Below the pieces are notes generated by a model that saw only the letters and a list, made by a program, of their open reading frames with translations, ran no database searches and was not told the DNA's origin. Below, piece by piece: positions 1 through 11,707 of a stretch of DNA of 64,000 bases. The translations under genes and the position numbers were made by a program. Origin of the DNA: Blakeslea trispora (lineage: Eukaryota; Mucoromycota; Mucoromycetes; Mucorales; Choanephoraceae); assembly GCA_025331445.1 (NCBI GenBank), contig JAIWNE010000067.1:106407-170406 (forward strand). The letters are read 5' to 3'. Position 1 is the stretch's first letter; each line of letters begins with the position of its first letter.

Positions 1-1055
1 GCCTTCAAATGCATCCATATATTCATCTCTCTCTATCACAGGCAGTGTGACATGCGCATCCTCAAAATAAGCTTGTACAAGAGCATTGAGAACAGATTTT
101 GGCATGATGCATTCAATCGTCTCTTGTTTATCATCTTCAAGCTGCACTGCTTCCTCATCAGCGGTTGTGTCTCTTATAATCATAAGATCGTCGTCGTCCA
201 TGTTGACTCGCCGAAGACGATAGTTTGAATTTGGCTTATTAAAGGAAGGTACGATATACATTTTCTTTGGATTTGAGCCTCTCTGCTGAGGTTGCTCTGT
301 TGACTCAGATACTACTGCTGCACCTTCTTCGTCCCTATTGTTAGACAGTATGTCCCCTACCAGGTAATAGCCGGAAGAGCTTCCGTGATAACGATACACT
401 TTTCCCTCTACATCTCGAAGTACTTTTGGTTGTTGATCTTGATCCATTGAATCCACTGTTGGCTCAATCCTCTGCCTCTTGGTCTCTTCTGCCAACTCAG
501 GATGTACTGAAGCTTGATTATTAATACCTTTTAGAAGACTCTCCATCTTCTCAAGCCTTGTTTCTAGGCTTTCGATATAGCTGAATAAAATAAACATTGT
601 TATGTAATCACAATCTAGCCATACAAAATAAAATGATTCTTTACCCTTTGGGTGGTCCTCGTTTCTTTGTTGCCTGCATTGAGTAACAAAGCATGAATTA
701 TGATGATTACTTTTTTTTCTTTTTATGTCATTTACTTGGTTAAATGTACACTCCCAATTATACTGAGTACAGGTTGAACAAGGTTGCCTTGTATTTACAT
801 CACATCTAATTTTATTGTTTATTAGTGTTTTTATTTCATTCAACATAGTCGATAAGTACTTTATTTTTTTGCGCCTACAGGTATCACCTAATATGCCAAA
901 TAAGTCATAAAATTGTTCAAGAAAAGTTACTAGTACATACACGCTCTAGTTATGCGTGTTCGCTTAGAATCATTTGAATTATGTCTTTCGGATCCTTTGT
1001 CATATGATTCATCAGCAATGAGTAAAGGTGGTGATGTGTTATTGAGGTTGTCCAT
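1..1055 (-). CDS. Zn(II)2Cys6 fungal transcription factor (N-terminal part, cut by window edge)
   Basis: Likely sequence-specific nuclear transcription regulator. The model uses five exons on the minus strand: 1055-941, 887-860, 805-736, 673-645 and 580 running off the window at 1; these total 274 codons in a single open frame. The binuclear zinc cluster is rebuilt only when introns are removed: CDTCRRKKIKCD (residues about 39-50) followed by CSTC and WEC gives the six cysteines of the family. It is followed by KKRGPPKGYIESLETRLE, the basic linker and coiled-coil dimerisation segment usual in XlnR/Rgt1-like members. After an acidic, Gln/Asp-rich stretch the sequence enters what looks like the start of the fungal-specific middle homology domain (ALVQAYFEDAHVTLPVIERD). 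The C-terminal bulk lies outside. The start at 1055 is the first ATG before the cluster. The target genes cannot be told from sequence. Confidence 0.9.
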
Positions 1056-1492
1056 GTTCAACTTGGCTTAAAAGAGAAAGAGAGAAAGGAAAAATGAAAT
1101 AGCCGCACGCATATTTACTAAAAGAGAGGCATACTTTAAATTCAGATCCTTGCATTAGAATCTTATTCATATATCGAATCACTCGATATACACATATTGA
1201 ATAATAGTCATAAAACGGTCACTAAGTAAATATTGCTATTACAAAATCGATTTTTCACTCAGGACTATAGCAGATGTTCAAACCAATTCTCACAATTCAG
1301 TTGATGTCCAAAAGTATAAGCAGAAGACACATTTTTAAAAAAAACCCAACTTATCTGTCACAAATCTCGATCGATTTTACCTGTCTTTGTCTTTTTTTTA
1401 ATTCATATCCTATGTATCTTTATATTCTTTGAATATAATAGTAACCATAAAAGTAACCTTAATGCAAATTCAGATAACAAACAAAAAATCAA
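1056..1492. other. Intergenic spacer (437 bp)
   Basis: AT-rich spacer between two minus-strand genes. It presumably carries the promoter of the Zn2Cys6 gene and the 3' end of the next one. I see no RNA gene, repeat or clear regulatory motif. Confidence 0.5.
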
Positions 1493-1891
1493 TTATATAT
1501 CATCAACAGAAATACCAGCCATAGTCTCGCCAAAACCGTTCTGACCAATCAGAGGTACTCCTGGCCTGATCGCACTGTTGGAAGCAGAGGATGTCTGTGC
1601 GCCCGTTGCATAATACTCAGCCTTTATGCCAACTAACTGAGGATTAGCAACCATGATGATAGCTGCTATACCAATCAAAAGGGTTAAAGATAAGGTAGCA
1701 GCAATCCGACATCGCTTTTTCCATAGAAAGCTTGAGCTATCTAATGCTTTTGTACTCCAAGAGCCACTGCCCACAAACCAAGCTAATGGAAATAAGAATC
1801 CCATAAAAAAGAAGTACATTTCAATAGGTCTTGCTTGTTTTGTCTCTACATCTTCTATGTCTTGCTTGCAAACTGAACTCTTTTCTTCCAT
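1493..1891 (-). CDS. Small two-helix membrane protein, uncharacterised
   Basis: Single-exon ORF of 132 residues. Two hydrophobic segments are visible: one around residues 26-42 (FFFMGFLFPLAWFVGS) and one around 64-83 (TLSLTLLIGIAAIIMVAN), separated by a basic loop containing WKKRCRIAA. The N-terminus is charged and the C-terminus is polar and Gly-rich. The arrangement (short acidic tail, FGFLxPxxWxxG-type helix, KRCR loop, second helix) resembles small fungal membrane proteins of unknown role, but I cannot name a family. Start chosen as the first ATG; codon use matches the neighbours. It is divergent to the mitochondrial RNA polymerase gene. No function is proposed. Confidence 0.6.
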   Translation of the reverse strand: MEEKSSVCKQDIEDVETKQARPIEMYFFFMGFLFPLAWFVGSGSWSTKALDSSSFLWKKRCRIAATLSLTLLIGIAAIIMVANPQLVGIKAEYYATGAQTSSASNSAIRPGVPLIGQNGFGETMAGISVDDI

Positions 1892-2342
1892 ATTAACCGG
1901 TGAAATGAATTTAAAGCAAAAAGCTATTGTTTGCTCTTGAATCAGAGATTTAATGATTATTTTGTGCTTTCAACATGTAAAGGAGAAAGTTTGAATAGAT
2001 CAAAGATCATTTTGATTGCTTTTTAAGCTTTGATAATAAGGCGACACAAACTTTTTAAAGAACAACTGTCTTCTGACTTTTAAAATTTAAACAACTCTTA
2101 TTGACAGTCACTTTTTTCTGCAGTAAAAAAAAAAATGTAAAAAAAAAATAGAAGAAGTCCTTGCCGACATACCCTTGACAGCTTTTCCCTTTTTATATTA
2201 CTTTCTTTCTTTGTCTAAACTTATACCGCATATATATTTGTAACTCTTGCAAATACTTGTAGCTATAGCATTACTACTACCGGTGCTTCAAACTTGCTAT
2301 TTCTTCGATACTCTCAGACAACTTTATTTTTTTTCTTTCGGT
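1892..2342. promoter_or_regulatory. Divergent intergenic region between the 2-TM protein and mitochondrial RNA polymerase
   Basis: About 450 bp lie between two divergently transcribed starts (1891 minus, 2343 plus), so the promoters must lie here or overlap. It contains poly-A/poly-T runs near 2125-2150 and a TATA-like string (CATATATATTTG, about 2229-2240) roughly 100 bp upstream of the RPO41 start. No other element recognised. Confidence 0.4.
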
Positions 2343-5300
2343 ATGTCACTGACTTTGGCTCGACAAACGGCCACAAAAGGAAGGCTATTCCCTTTCCATC
2401 GATATCAGAAACAAACCCTCTTGAAATGCACATCTATCAAGGCTAGATACAGTAGTTCCTCAGCTACGGCTGAAGCTACAACTCCCTCCGCAGCAGACCC
2501 CAAACCACTCGATATCCGTAGACCACACATCATTTTTCCAAGTCCAGCTCTCAACACTTTCACAGCAACAACTCGAGTATTGCCTTCGACAGTAGCAGAA
2601 CAATTTGCAATCTTGAAGGCATGTATTTCCTCTGGCTCAATGGTTCGAGCTGAGCGCATTATGACTGAGCTTTACAAGACGAAACCTGAAGAGATGAAGA
2701 TGTTTGCAGATATCAATGTCTATAACAATTTTCTAAATGGTTTTGTGGAAGCAGACAAGCCAATGACCAAGAACTGTCTGTCCTGGTTCGATCATATGAG
2801 AGCGTATGGTGTAAATGCAGACGCAGATACATTTGCTATTATTGTTAAAGGATTTCTCAAGTAAGTCAAACTCTAATTAGCATTGTGTGGCTTTTTAAAG
2901 TGGAGAAAAAAAAATTCATGCCGAGTTGCTTTTTTATAGGGTGAAGAGTTACCATACTGCTAGAGCGTTACTTCGAGATTTGTCAGAAACCGAAAACATA
3001 ACAGTAGAACAAATGTTAAGTTCACAATATTTGAGCAATAATGATGTCAAGTTATTTAGAGAGGTAAAGAGAGAGAATTGATGCAAGTGAAAGAAACTAA
3101 CGTTTTGCTTTGCTTGAATAGATGGTTGATGTTTTAAAATTTGGAACGCATGATGTAAATATGGAACAACTTTTGAATGAATTAGAAAATAGAACAGATC
3201 ACATTCTTGGAAAACCTGCTGTCAAAGAAACAGCATTAGAAACAAACTCAGTTGCAGATATCCCTAGACCTGAGACCAAATTGGAGGCTGTGCCTGAAGT
3301 AAAACCTACCAAGTCGATCGGTGTACACTTTTTACAAGAACAATTGACAGCTTTGCGTGATCCAAATGCAAGTTCAAAGATGGACCCCTTTGAACTTCAA
3401 TTGGCTCTTGAACAACAAGGTTACGAAATGGCTTTACAAAGACTTTTACACACAAAGGAACAGAGTATTGAACGTGGTGATACTTTGAATGCTATGAACT
3501 TGACTCCCCTCAAGCGCATTATGTGGTCTTGGCATCAGAGCATGATGCCTTTGATTAAGGAAGAGATTGAACGATGTGATGCTGCTACTGCACGTGAGAC
3601 AGATCGTCGTGCTTATGGTCCCTTCTTGAAGTTGTTGCCTCCCCAGACCTTGTCAATTGTGACTATTTTGGAACTTTTGCGTCTCCATAACTCATCCGGT
3701 ATTGGTGATGGTATGAAGACAGCCCGTGCCGTTATAGATATTGGTAAGGCTGTGGAAATGGAATACAACGCTGTCCAGATCAAGAAGCGTGCTAGCAAGT
3801 CCTCCATCTTGGACAGAAATACAGACCCTCAAGCTTTGTTTTCCAATGCTCGACTCTTTAATTTGGCTGTCAGAAAGGCACAAACCAAAATTGAACAAAA
3901 CGCACTTAACAAGAGTGAGGATATGTTGTCAAATGAATGGAACCCTGTTTGGCCAAGCACGATTCGTGCCAAGGTTGGCAGTGTTTTGACAAGTTTGTTA
4001 TTAGAGGCTGCAAAAATCCCTGTTCCTAGCAGAGATCCTGAAACTGGAAAAAAAATGTAAGTTCTCTTCTGTGCAACAATCTGAATAGAAGCTTGTATGC
4101 TTACTTTTCTTCTTTGTATATAGTATAGAGAACATTCCAGCTTTCTTCCATACCTACCAATATGTGCATGGTAAAAGAGTAGGTATCATCAAGTTTTCTG
4201 AGCAATTGACTCAGATGCTTTCCCGTGAGCCTGTACGTGACACTTTGCATCCTCGTCTCTTGCCTATGCTTGTGCACCCTCGCCCATGGCTATCATACAA
4301 CTCTGGTGGTTACCTCTCAACCAAGTCTGTTTGTATGAGAATTAAGGATTCTGCTGAACAATTGGTCTATCTGTCCAAGGCCTCTGAGCAAGACCATCTC
4401 ACTCAAGTCTTGGCTGGTCTAGATGTCTTGGGCTCTACTCGATGGAAAGTCAACAAGGATGTGTTTAAGGTCATCTTGGAAGTTTGGAATTCTGGTGAAG
4501 CACTTGCTGATATTCCACCTGCCATTGGTGAACCTGCTCCTTTGCCACCTAAACCTGCTAATTATGATACTGATCCCAAGGCCAAGTTTTTATGGGTCTC
4601 TGAAGTAAAGCAGCAACAAACAAACGAAAGAAACTTCCACAGTTTGAGATGTGATGTCAATTACAAAGTTGAAACTGCACGTGCCGTAAGTTTAATTGAA
4701 CTATTGAAAAGAATACATTGAAACTCATACAAATGAATAGTTTTTGAACTTGCCAATGTATTTCCCTCACAACATGGATTTCCGTGGTCGTGCCTACCCT
4801 ATGCCTCCTACCTTGAACCATCTGGGTAATGATTTGTGTCGTGGTTTGTTGCATTTTGATGAAGCAAAGCCCTTAGGTTCTCGTGGTTGGAGATGGCTCA
4901 AGATTCACTTGGCCAACTTGTACGGTTACGATAAGCATTCCTTTACCGAGAGAGAAAAATACACAATGGACAATATGGAAGACATCTTGGATTCTGTTGA
5001 TAAGCCATTAGAGGTAAGAGGCTTTTTTTTTAAATAAGAAAATCGACACAAGGGTCATTAACTGAGTTGTCTTGTTGATAGGGTAACCGATGGTGGCTAA
5101 AGGCTGAGAACCCATGGCAATGTCTTGCTGCTTGTTACGAAGTAGCTGCTGCTTTCCGTAGCGGTAATCCTGAAGAATTCAAATCTCAATTACCTGTTCA
5201 CCAAGATGGTACTTGTAACGGTCTTCAGCACTACGCTGCCCTTGGTGGTGATTTAGCTGGTGCTCGTGCTGTCAATTTGGCTGCTGGTGATCGTCCTGCT

Positions 5301-6557
5301 GATGTCTACACAGGTGTTGCTGATATGGTGAACAACACAATCAACAAAGCAGCTGCCGAAGGCGATTCAATGGCTCAACTCTTGCAGGGCAACATCAGTC
5401 GTAAGGTTGTCAAGCAAACCGTCATGACCAACGTATATGGTGTGACATTCGTAGGCGCCCGTGCACAAATTGAAAACCGTCTGAGAGAAAACCCCAACAT
5501 CCCTCGAGACAAGGTCTATGCTCTCTCTGGTTATCTAGCCAAGGTTGTCTTTTCTTCTTTGGGTGAAATGTTTACTGGTGCTCGTCAAATTCAAGACTGG
5601 CTTACTGATTCTGCTAGACGTATTGCACGTAGTGTACCTTTGGAGACACTTCAAGAAGCTGGTATTGTTCCTGGTGGCCCCACACTTGATAAGACACAAA
5701 GCACACAAACAGGCAAACGCTCAAAGAAAAACAAAGACTTCTCTGCACGTAACCCCTCTTCTAGTCAGATGAGCTCAGTCATCTGGACTACACCTCTTGG
5801 CTTACCCATTGTACAGCCTTATCGACGATCAGGCAAGAAGCAAATTGCAACTTTGCTGCAAACTATCTTTATTGAAGACCCTGATGCTTCTCGCCCTGTA
5901 AATGCTATGAAACAGAGTACTGCCTTCCCTCCCAACTTTATTCACTCGCTCGATGCCACACACATGTTGTTGTCTGCTGTCGCCTGTCATAAGAAGGGTA
6001 TGACTTTTGCCTCTGTTCACGACAGTTACTGGACCCATGCTTGTGATGTCGACAACATGAACGAAGTCATCCGTGACCAATTCATCGAACTTCATTCTCA
6101 ACCTATCATGGAGAACTTGATTGCTGAATTCAAGGAAAGATACAAGGATTACAGAGTCCCTCATAGTGCACTTGTGTCTGATGCTGAAAAGAACAAGACA
6201 AAGAAGTCAGTAGTTGAAGGCGAAGATGATTTGGCAGGTAGTGATATTGGATCCAGCTTGTTTGGTGATCCATTAGCCATGGAAAAGGAACTTGAAGAAG
6301 AGAAATTCAAAAAGGAGAATGAAAAGAAGGATGCTTTGAAGGCTATTTTCGGCCTTGGAGGCACACCTGAAGCAGACGGCGAAGGCGATGAAGACCTAGA
6401 TGAAGATGACTCTGAGGAAGACTTACCACCCAAGAAAAAGAAAGGTCCTACTCATAAATATAAGCACAGTTGGGAGCCTCTTACATTTGCACCTTTACCA
6501 GCTAAAGGTGAATTTGATATCAATGAGGTTAAAAAATCACAATACTTTTTCCATTAG
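2343..6557 (+). CDS. RPO41: Mitochondrial DNA-directed RNA polymerase (T7-like, single subunit)
   Basis: Transcribes the mitochondrial genome and primes its replication. Six exons: 2343-2860, 2940-3063, 3122-4056, 4124-4685, 4741-5013, 5082-6557 (1,295 aa, close to the fungal norm). The N-terminus is Arg/Ser-rich and acid-poor, a matrix-targeting presequence, followed by a PPR-like N-terminal extension region. T7-family palm motifs are all present: YFPHNMDFRGRAYP, motif A HQDGTCNGLQHYAALGGD near residue 843 (catalytic Asp), the motif B Lys/Tyr segment KQTVMTNVYG near 910-925, and motif C HDSYWTHA near 1116 (second catalytic Asp). It ends in YFFH, matching the buried C-terminus of the family. 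A charged Glu/Asp/Lys-rich insertion of about 95 residues (6180-6470) precedes the last 25 residues. Start: ATG 2343; an upstream in-frame extension has no ATG. Exon joins were placed by phase and conserved motifs. Confidence 0.97.
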
Positions 6558-6724
6558 ATCTTTTTTTTTATATAGTTGCATATTATTCCCCCCCCCCATA
6601 CTTATTTTCTTTGTCTCTCACACACACTCTCTCTCTTTTTATAACATGAAGTTGATTCATGTATGTATTTTTATGTATAAATTAATAAAGAATTCACATT
6701 AGAGTAATGTTATATATATTTCTT

Positions 6725-9468
6725 CTATAGACTCTCTGATTGAATGACACATCCTGTTTGTTTGATTTCAATAGCACTGCTTTGAACAGACAGACCAGAA
6801 ATAGAATAATTCTTCAACAGATAACTAAAGCAAAGAGGTTGAGGAGTACCTGCTTGATTAACATAAAACTTGGCAAGCAAGCGTTGTTGAGGGCCTTCTG
6901 GCCCTTGGTATTGCTGTAATAAATCACGTATATGCCATGTCAATCGTTTGCTTGAAGTATCCCAAACACCCTGCGGTGTACTCTGGACGTTCGTCACTGT
7001 ATCATCCATCACAACATAGATATTGCCTTTGATGTCAGTTGAACTGATGTCCAGATTTTTCCCGTGCTTCACAATCAAATAAGATACATCTTGAACGCAT
7101 TTCCAAGAAGCTGACAATTGGAATGGAAGTGCCGATACGCTTGCAGTTGTCTTGTAAGTAAAGCAAGCCACTGACTGGCCTTGAGTGAGACCATCTGTAT
7201 CAAAAAGATAATCACCATCTGGGTTAGCTGTGATGCGAGGAGAGCAAGCTGTCAGTCCAGACAAATGGCTGTTGTACTGTAAACGAAGAGGAATACTGCC
7301 TAATGAGGTGTCTTGACAATGGAGCAAAACTTGACCCGTCACATGAATCGTATCAGGGTCTACTATCATGACGCTTTCTCGAACTGACGCAGACAAAGGT
7401 GGTATCAGCTGTTCTTGTTGCGTTTGTTGAGCTTCTGGAATGGATTGGAGCTGTAAGGAAGCTTCTGAGGTTCTTGCCTTTAGACTGTGAAGAGATGGGC
7501 TGGAGGGCATATGTGGAGGTATGAACGAGGATGTAGCGAGGAAAGGGTTTGTCTCACTTGAGGATAAGAAGATCATTGAATTAGATCGAGTTTGGCTTGC
7601 GTTTGTTGCTGGCCCGGTAGTAAATAAAGTGGAGTATGTCTGGGATCGAGGAGCATTTCTGTAAATCATGGTCAGACCATGTTCTGTTTTGAAATATCTC
7701 TAACTTACTCTCTTCTCCCTCTGGCTCGTCTTGTAACAGTAGGTGTTCGCTTTAAGAAAAATATTAAGAAAATAAGCAGAGATGAAAAAGGATAAACAGT
7801 TTACCTCACGAAGTATACTGGCCATTTTATTAAACGATTCATTCGCTTGATTGGTCTCTTCTTGAACTATGCTGTCTTTGATGCTTACTTGGTATCGTTG
7901 ACTCCAACTCAAACTATGACATATTAGTTGGACAGCTCCGAAACAGACACACACACACAATTTACCTTTGCATATCTGACTCGATATCTGATGGTGACTC
8001 CTTGGAGGAGACATCAGAGCCAAAAGCATGAGTATAAGTTGAAGTGGTTTTTGGAGGTATAGAATAACCTTCTGAATCCACTAAAGATGCCTTACAGAAT
8101 TGAAGGAAAGTTATAGGGTGCTAAGTCTAATGCCTATTTGATTTCAGCCATATGACTTACAGGATTAGGTTGGGCTCTAGAAGGAACTATATCAATTAAA
8201 GGATTAGGTACTATAGTATTAGGAGTAACGGCTGTCAAAGCATGGTTGGTATCCACAGGAGTAGTAATGGGATGATTAGGGTAGCTATCGACTGATAAGT
8301 TGAAAATCTCTTTTTTTTTTTTGATTCATAGCTTGTAATTCTTACTCAAATTGACTCAATTGATCTTGACTTTTCTTTCGTCTTCCAAACACCGATTTAA
8401 CTTGTGAATGGATCAGTCTACTTCATCTTTCATCCATTGAGGCTTGACTTACATTTGTTCGTAGAACGGGTAGAGTCATGCGAGTTTGTGGTAGATGATC
8501 TTGGCCTCATAGGCATTGATTTAGGCGTCAAGGTCTGCAATCCTTTACCTCTTTCCTTACAGAAATCACGTATATCATGCTCCACATCAAATTCCTTAAC
8601 AGACGATAAAGCAATATGGGTCATCTAAATCAAGGATTGAGTAACCTCGTGCTGTCAACTGAGTTTGTATAGGCGCTCCCTTTTTTTTTTTTACCTGAAC
8701 TTGCTTTTCTAAATGATCTGATTGAAGTGTTTCAAACTTTTCGACCATGAATTTCAAACGAGCGAGTCGAGCTTGATCTACTTTTTGGTGTAAATTCAAG
8801 TATTCGACCCCATCTGTCTGCCATTCACCCGTCATTTCAATTGGTTTTTTCTTGAAAATAGATCCTCGAACTGATTTTTTCTTTTGGACGATAGCATCCA
8901 TCTTATATAAATGATATGAGCAAACTAACTCTTTTTATTGCTCAACTAATCTGCTTTCACCTGCTGAATTCGATGGATGTCTTCAGAACATGCAGTTCTC
9001 ATTGGCTTCTCTATCTCTTGTGTCATCTGTTGTGCAAATTCAGAGTGATAGTTGGCAGCTTGACTCAATTCGTTTATTAACAACTCCCATATTGGTCCAA
9101 AATGTCTATCATTTATGAATAACCAGAGATTGCTTTTTAAATGACTTTTACTTACCCTAATACAACTGGATCTGTTGTGTAGAGTTTCTTGGATACTTTT
9201 GAAAGACTTTTGGCATAATTCTCTTCAACAAGAGCTCTAATTTCATTCATTAGCTTATCTGCACTGTCGTATCATTTTGACTTACCTCTCTTTGATGTAT
9301 TCAGCAAATTCATGGTCGAGTGCTATAGCGTCCTTTAGTCTTGCCTGGACAATTGAGATGCCTTCTTTTGGTTGCTTTGTCTAGTTGGGTCATGTCAAAC
9401 ACAGTCATTTTTTCGAGCTAGTAATAAAGAATTACCAGGAAAGCATCAACATAACATGCTTCAGTCAT
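6725..9468 (-). CDS. SYP1: Muniscin endocytic adaptor (Syp1/FCHO-like): F-BAR plus mu-homology domain
   Basis: Early-arriving clathrin-endocytosis adaptor that bends PI(4,5)P2-containing plasma membrane and recruits cargo. Twelve exons (706 aa): 9468-9436, 9380-9286, 9236-9156, 9105-8961, 8901-8695, 8624-8453, 8400-8346, 8284-8161, 8090-7966, 7913-7805, 7749-7709, 7658-6725. The first about 200 residues form the F-BAR: YVDAFLTKQPKEGISIVQAR, then EFAEYIKERALVEENYAKSL and long Lys/Glu-rich helices. A Ser/Pro/Thr-rich linker follows, with a basic patch (KSVFGRRKK). The last about 310 residues look like a muHD (sandwich-like beta strands, e.g. TGQVLLHCQD, KRLTWHIRDL). The first exon is only 33 nt; its start (MTEACYVDAFL) is inferred from similarity to the F-BAR start, and another upstream ATG near 9521 soon hits a stop. 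It functionally pairs with the PIP5K gene at 38.4 kb, which makes its lipid ligand. Confidence 0.9.
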
Positions 9469-10553
9469 CAGGTTGAAATGAGAAAGAAAGCTCAAAAGTC
9501 TACCGAGTCAAGTAAAGACATTTTTTTTTTTAGGATTTAAAAAAAAAAATTCAAGTTTTTTCCGCTCATTCTCTCTCTCTCTCTTTTTTTTTCTTCTGAA
9601 AAGAATACAGCTGCTTAAACCATACCGATTCTTTGGGGCCTGTTGTATTTTTGATGACAAGCAAGAAACCCCCTCCTTTATTGAGTACAGTGTAGTTTAT
9701 TTTACCAGATCAAAAGTCAGTTTTGTTTTCTCCAAATACATGTTTGTCCTCCCCAAATATCATCCTAGCTAGTCATATCCCTAGAACACAACTGTATCAT
9801 TTGTATTACCACCTTTAAGATCAAGAAAAGAGTCTTTCTCCGTTTGAAGCATAGTATTCAAAAAAAAAATTGGTACTCAGGTTATCATCGCTAGTAAACT
9901 CAGTTTTGTAGAATAGAGATAATAGCTTTATTGTTGTTGGCACATAGACCATGTCATTGCTAATGGTTATTCATCCTTAACAAATACAGCATCCAATTGC
10001 GGAGTTTGCTAAAAGGCAAGCTTTTTTTGGGGGGAGAATAAGGCCATTGCTTGTTCTTGTGTACACTTCTTTATAAACATGCCCTGTAAAACATTAATTG
10101 CATGGAATAATGAAGGATTTTTATTTCTTTACAAAATAAACGCGTTTAATTTTCTTTTTTTTTTTTCTTATTGTCTCAACTCCCTAGGGGAAGGGGGAAA
10201 AAACAGTGTTATAAGAAAACACTTCTTGAAGAAACAGAATGGCTGCAATTCAATCCTATTTTTTTTAATTAAATTTCTAAAACGTTTTTTAATTTATTTT
10301 TGTAAATAAGTTTAAAAATAAAAAGAGAACAGGCAAAAAGATATCTTTTTCAAAAAATAATAAGTTAATTATTGTATATACAAAGATTGCTGTGTATGTG
10401 CTAGTATGTGAAGTGGTTTGTATAACCATGCTATAGAATTAAAAAAAAGAAATAAAAACTGTAGATTTGCAAAATAAGTTAGCCAAGGGGAGAGAGTGGG
10501 GTAATATGGAAAATGAATATAAATAAAAAAAAAAAATATATAAGAGAGCCTTC
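9469..10553. other. Intergenic region (about 1.1 kb)
   Basis: Upstream region of the muniscin gene and 3' flank of the CCCH gene. Strong homopolymer runs (poly-T at 9521-9530 and 9586-9593) and a CT-repeat stretch near 9570. Short ORFs at 10079-10309 (+) and 10369-10566 (-) are Phe/Leu/Lys-rich translations of AT-rich DNA with no coding character. Confidence 0.5.
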
Positions 10554-11707
10554 TTAAAACAACCAAGGACGGAAGAAAGTGTTACAGTTGGGATTCATTT
10601 GTTGCTGAGGCTGGTATGGAATCGATTGAGGCAGGTTGACATAGTTACGAAGTGAGCAACGAGATGGCTGTTCGTCTTCATCGGGTGATTCCAAATCAAA
10701 CAACAATTGATGGGGAAGTAAGCTTTCAGCATTCATGGGCAAAAGTGAGTCCTCAGGATCAAACATGTATTGAGCAGGCTTGTTCTGAGAAGAACTGGGA
10801 GCGCCACCAAAAACATGGGTATTGTTCTCCAAGAACCAGTTCTGTTGGAAAATTGAGGATGGTTCTTCAAATTTGAATTCTTGCATAGGCTGTTGCTTTT
10901 CTTCTTCTTCCTTTTCGAGGTTTTTCATTTCAGCTGCATCACCCGGTAAATTAAAGTGTCTAAAGGTGCAGCGAGAACCATAAGGACAAGAACCGGTTTG
11001 ATGGAAAGTACGGCATTTCTGAGTCTTGTACTTTGGGTGACGATCGACCTCGCGTAAATCAGACGAGCCATGAGCATATTGGCACTTCATGCCATATCGA
11101 CAATGGCCAGTTTCTTCCCAGTTGCGGCAAAGTTCGGTTTTGTAAAGGTTCTTTTGCTTCTTGTCGGTCTCGACAGTTTCATGATGTACCGATTTTTTGG
11201 ACTTGAAGGATTTCTTCTTGTTGGAATATTCTGTATGATCACTGTCAGAATCATCGTCTTTTTTAACTAAAAATGGTAGTTAGTTATTCGATTCTGATTG
11301 GTAGGCTTATTTTATTTTATTTTTTCTCTCCTTTCTTCTCTCTCTCTCTCTCTTCTCCTCCGCTACTCCACCCCCCCCCCTCCCTTTTTTTTTTTTTTAA
11401 AAAAGAACCCCCATTTAAATAAATACGTACTCTTTGCTTCACGTTTTTTGTTGCTTTTGTTGTTTTTGGGAGATTTACGAACGGTTTGCTTATAAGACGA
11501 ATCACTTTCTTCTTCGGACAGACAAGGACTGACGTCAGTAGTCAATAATGGGTGTCCTTTTTTATTTCCAGACACCTCAAGAGCCTCGAATAAGCGTTCA
11601 TCGATTTCTTCGTAACCACGGCCAAACTTTTGTTCTCTTGGAAAATAAAGTCCAAATGTAGTTTGAGGAGAAGTTGAGAAAATGCTGTTGGTATTAGTGC
11701 TGTTCAT
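10554..11707 (-). CDS. Tandem CCCH zinc-finger RNA-binding protein (tristetraprolin/Cth type)
   Basis: Likely binds AU-rich elements in mRNA 3' UTRs and promotes decay, as ZFP36 in animals and Cth1/Cth2 in yeast do. Two exons, 11707-11431 and 11266-10554 (329 aa). Two C-x8-C-x5-C-x3-H fingers lie at about residues 134-157 ([18 protein letters not shown]...) and 172-194 ([18 protein letters not shown]...). Each is preceded by the YKTE/Q lead-in and they are separated by an 18-residue linker, the exact TTP geometry. The N-terminal part is acidic/Ser-rich with SDSSYKQ; the C-terminal part is Glu/Gln-rich and disordered, ending FFRPWLF, possibly a short partner-binding motif. The intron (11430-11267, 164 nt) is longer than the usual 50-70 nt and contains long poly-pyrimidine and poly-C tracts. 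Start: first ATG, at 11707, in a TTTT-rich leader. Confidence 0.94.

Noticed and set aside
2247..2342. N-terminal extension of RPO41 from 2247
   Set aside because: It begins at TTG, not ATG, and the presequence starts naturally at ATG 2343.
11070..11505. Plus- and minus-strand ORFs overlapping the CCCH gene and its intron
   Set aside because: Phe/Leu/Ser-rich shadows of the CCCH exon and of the pyrimidine-rich intron.
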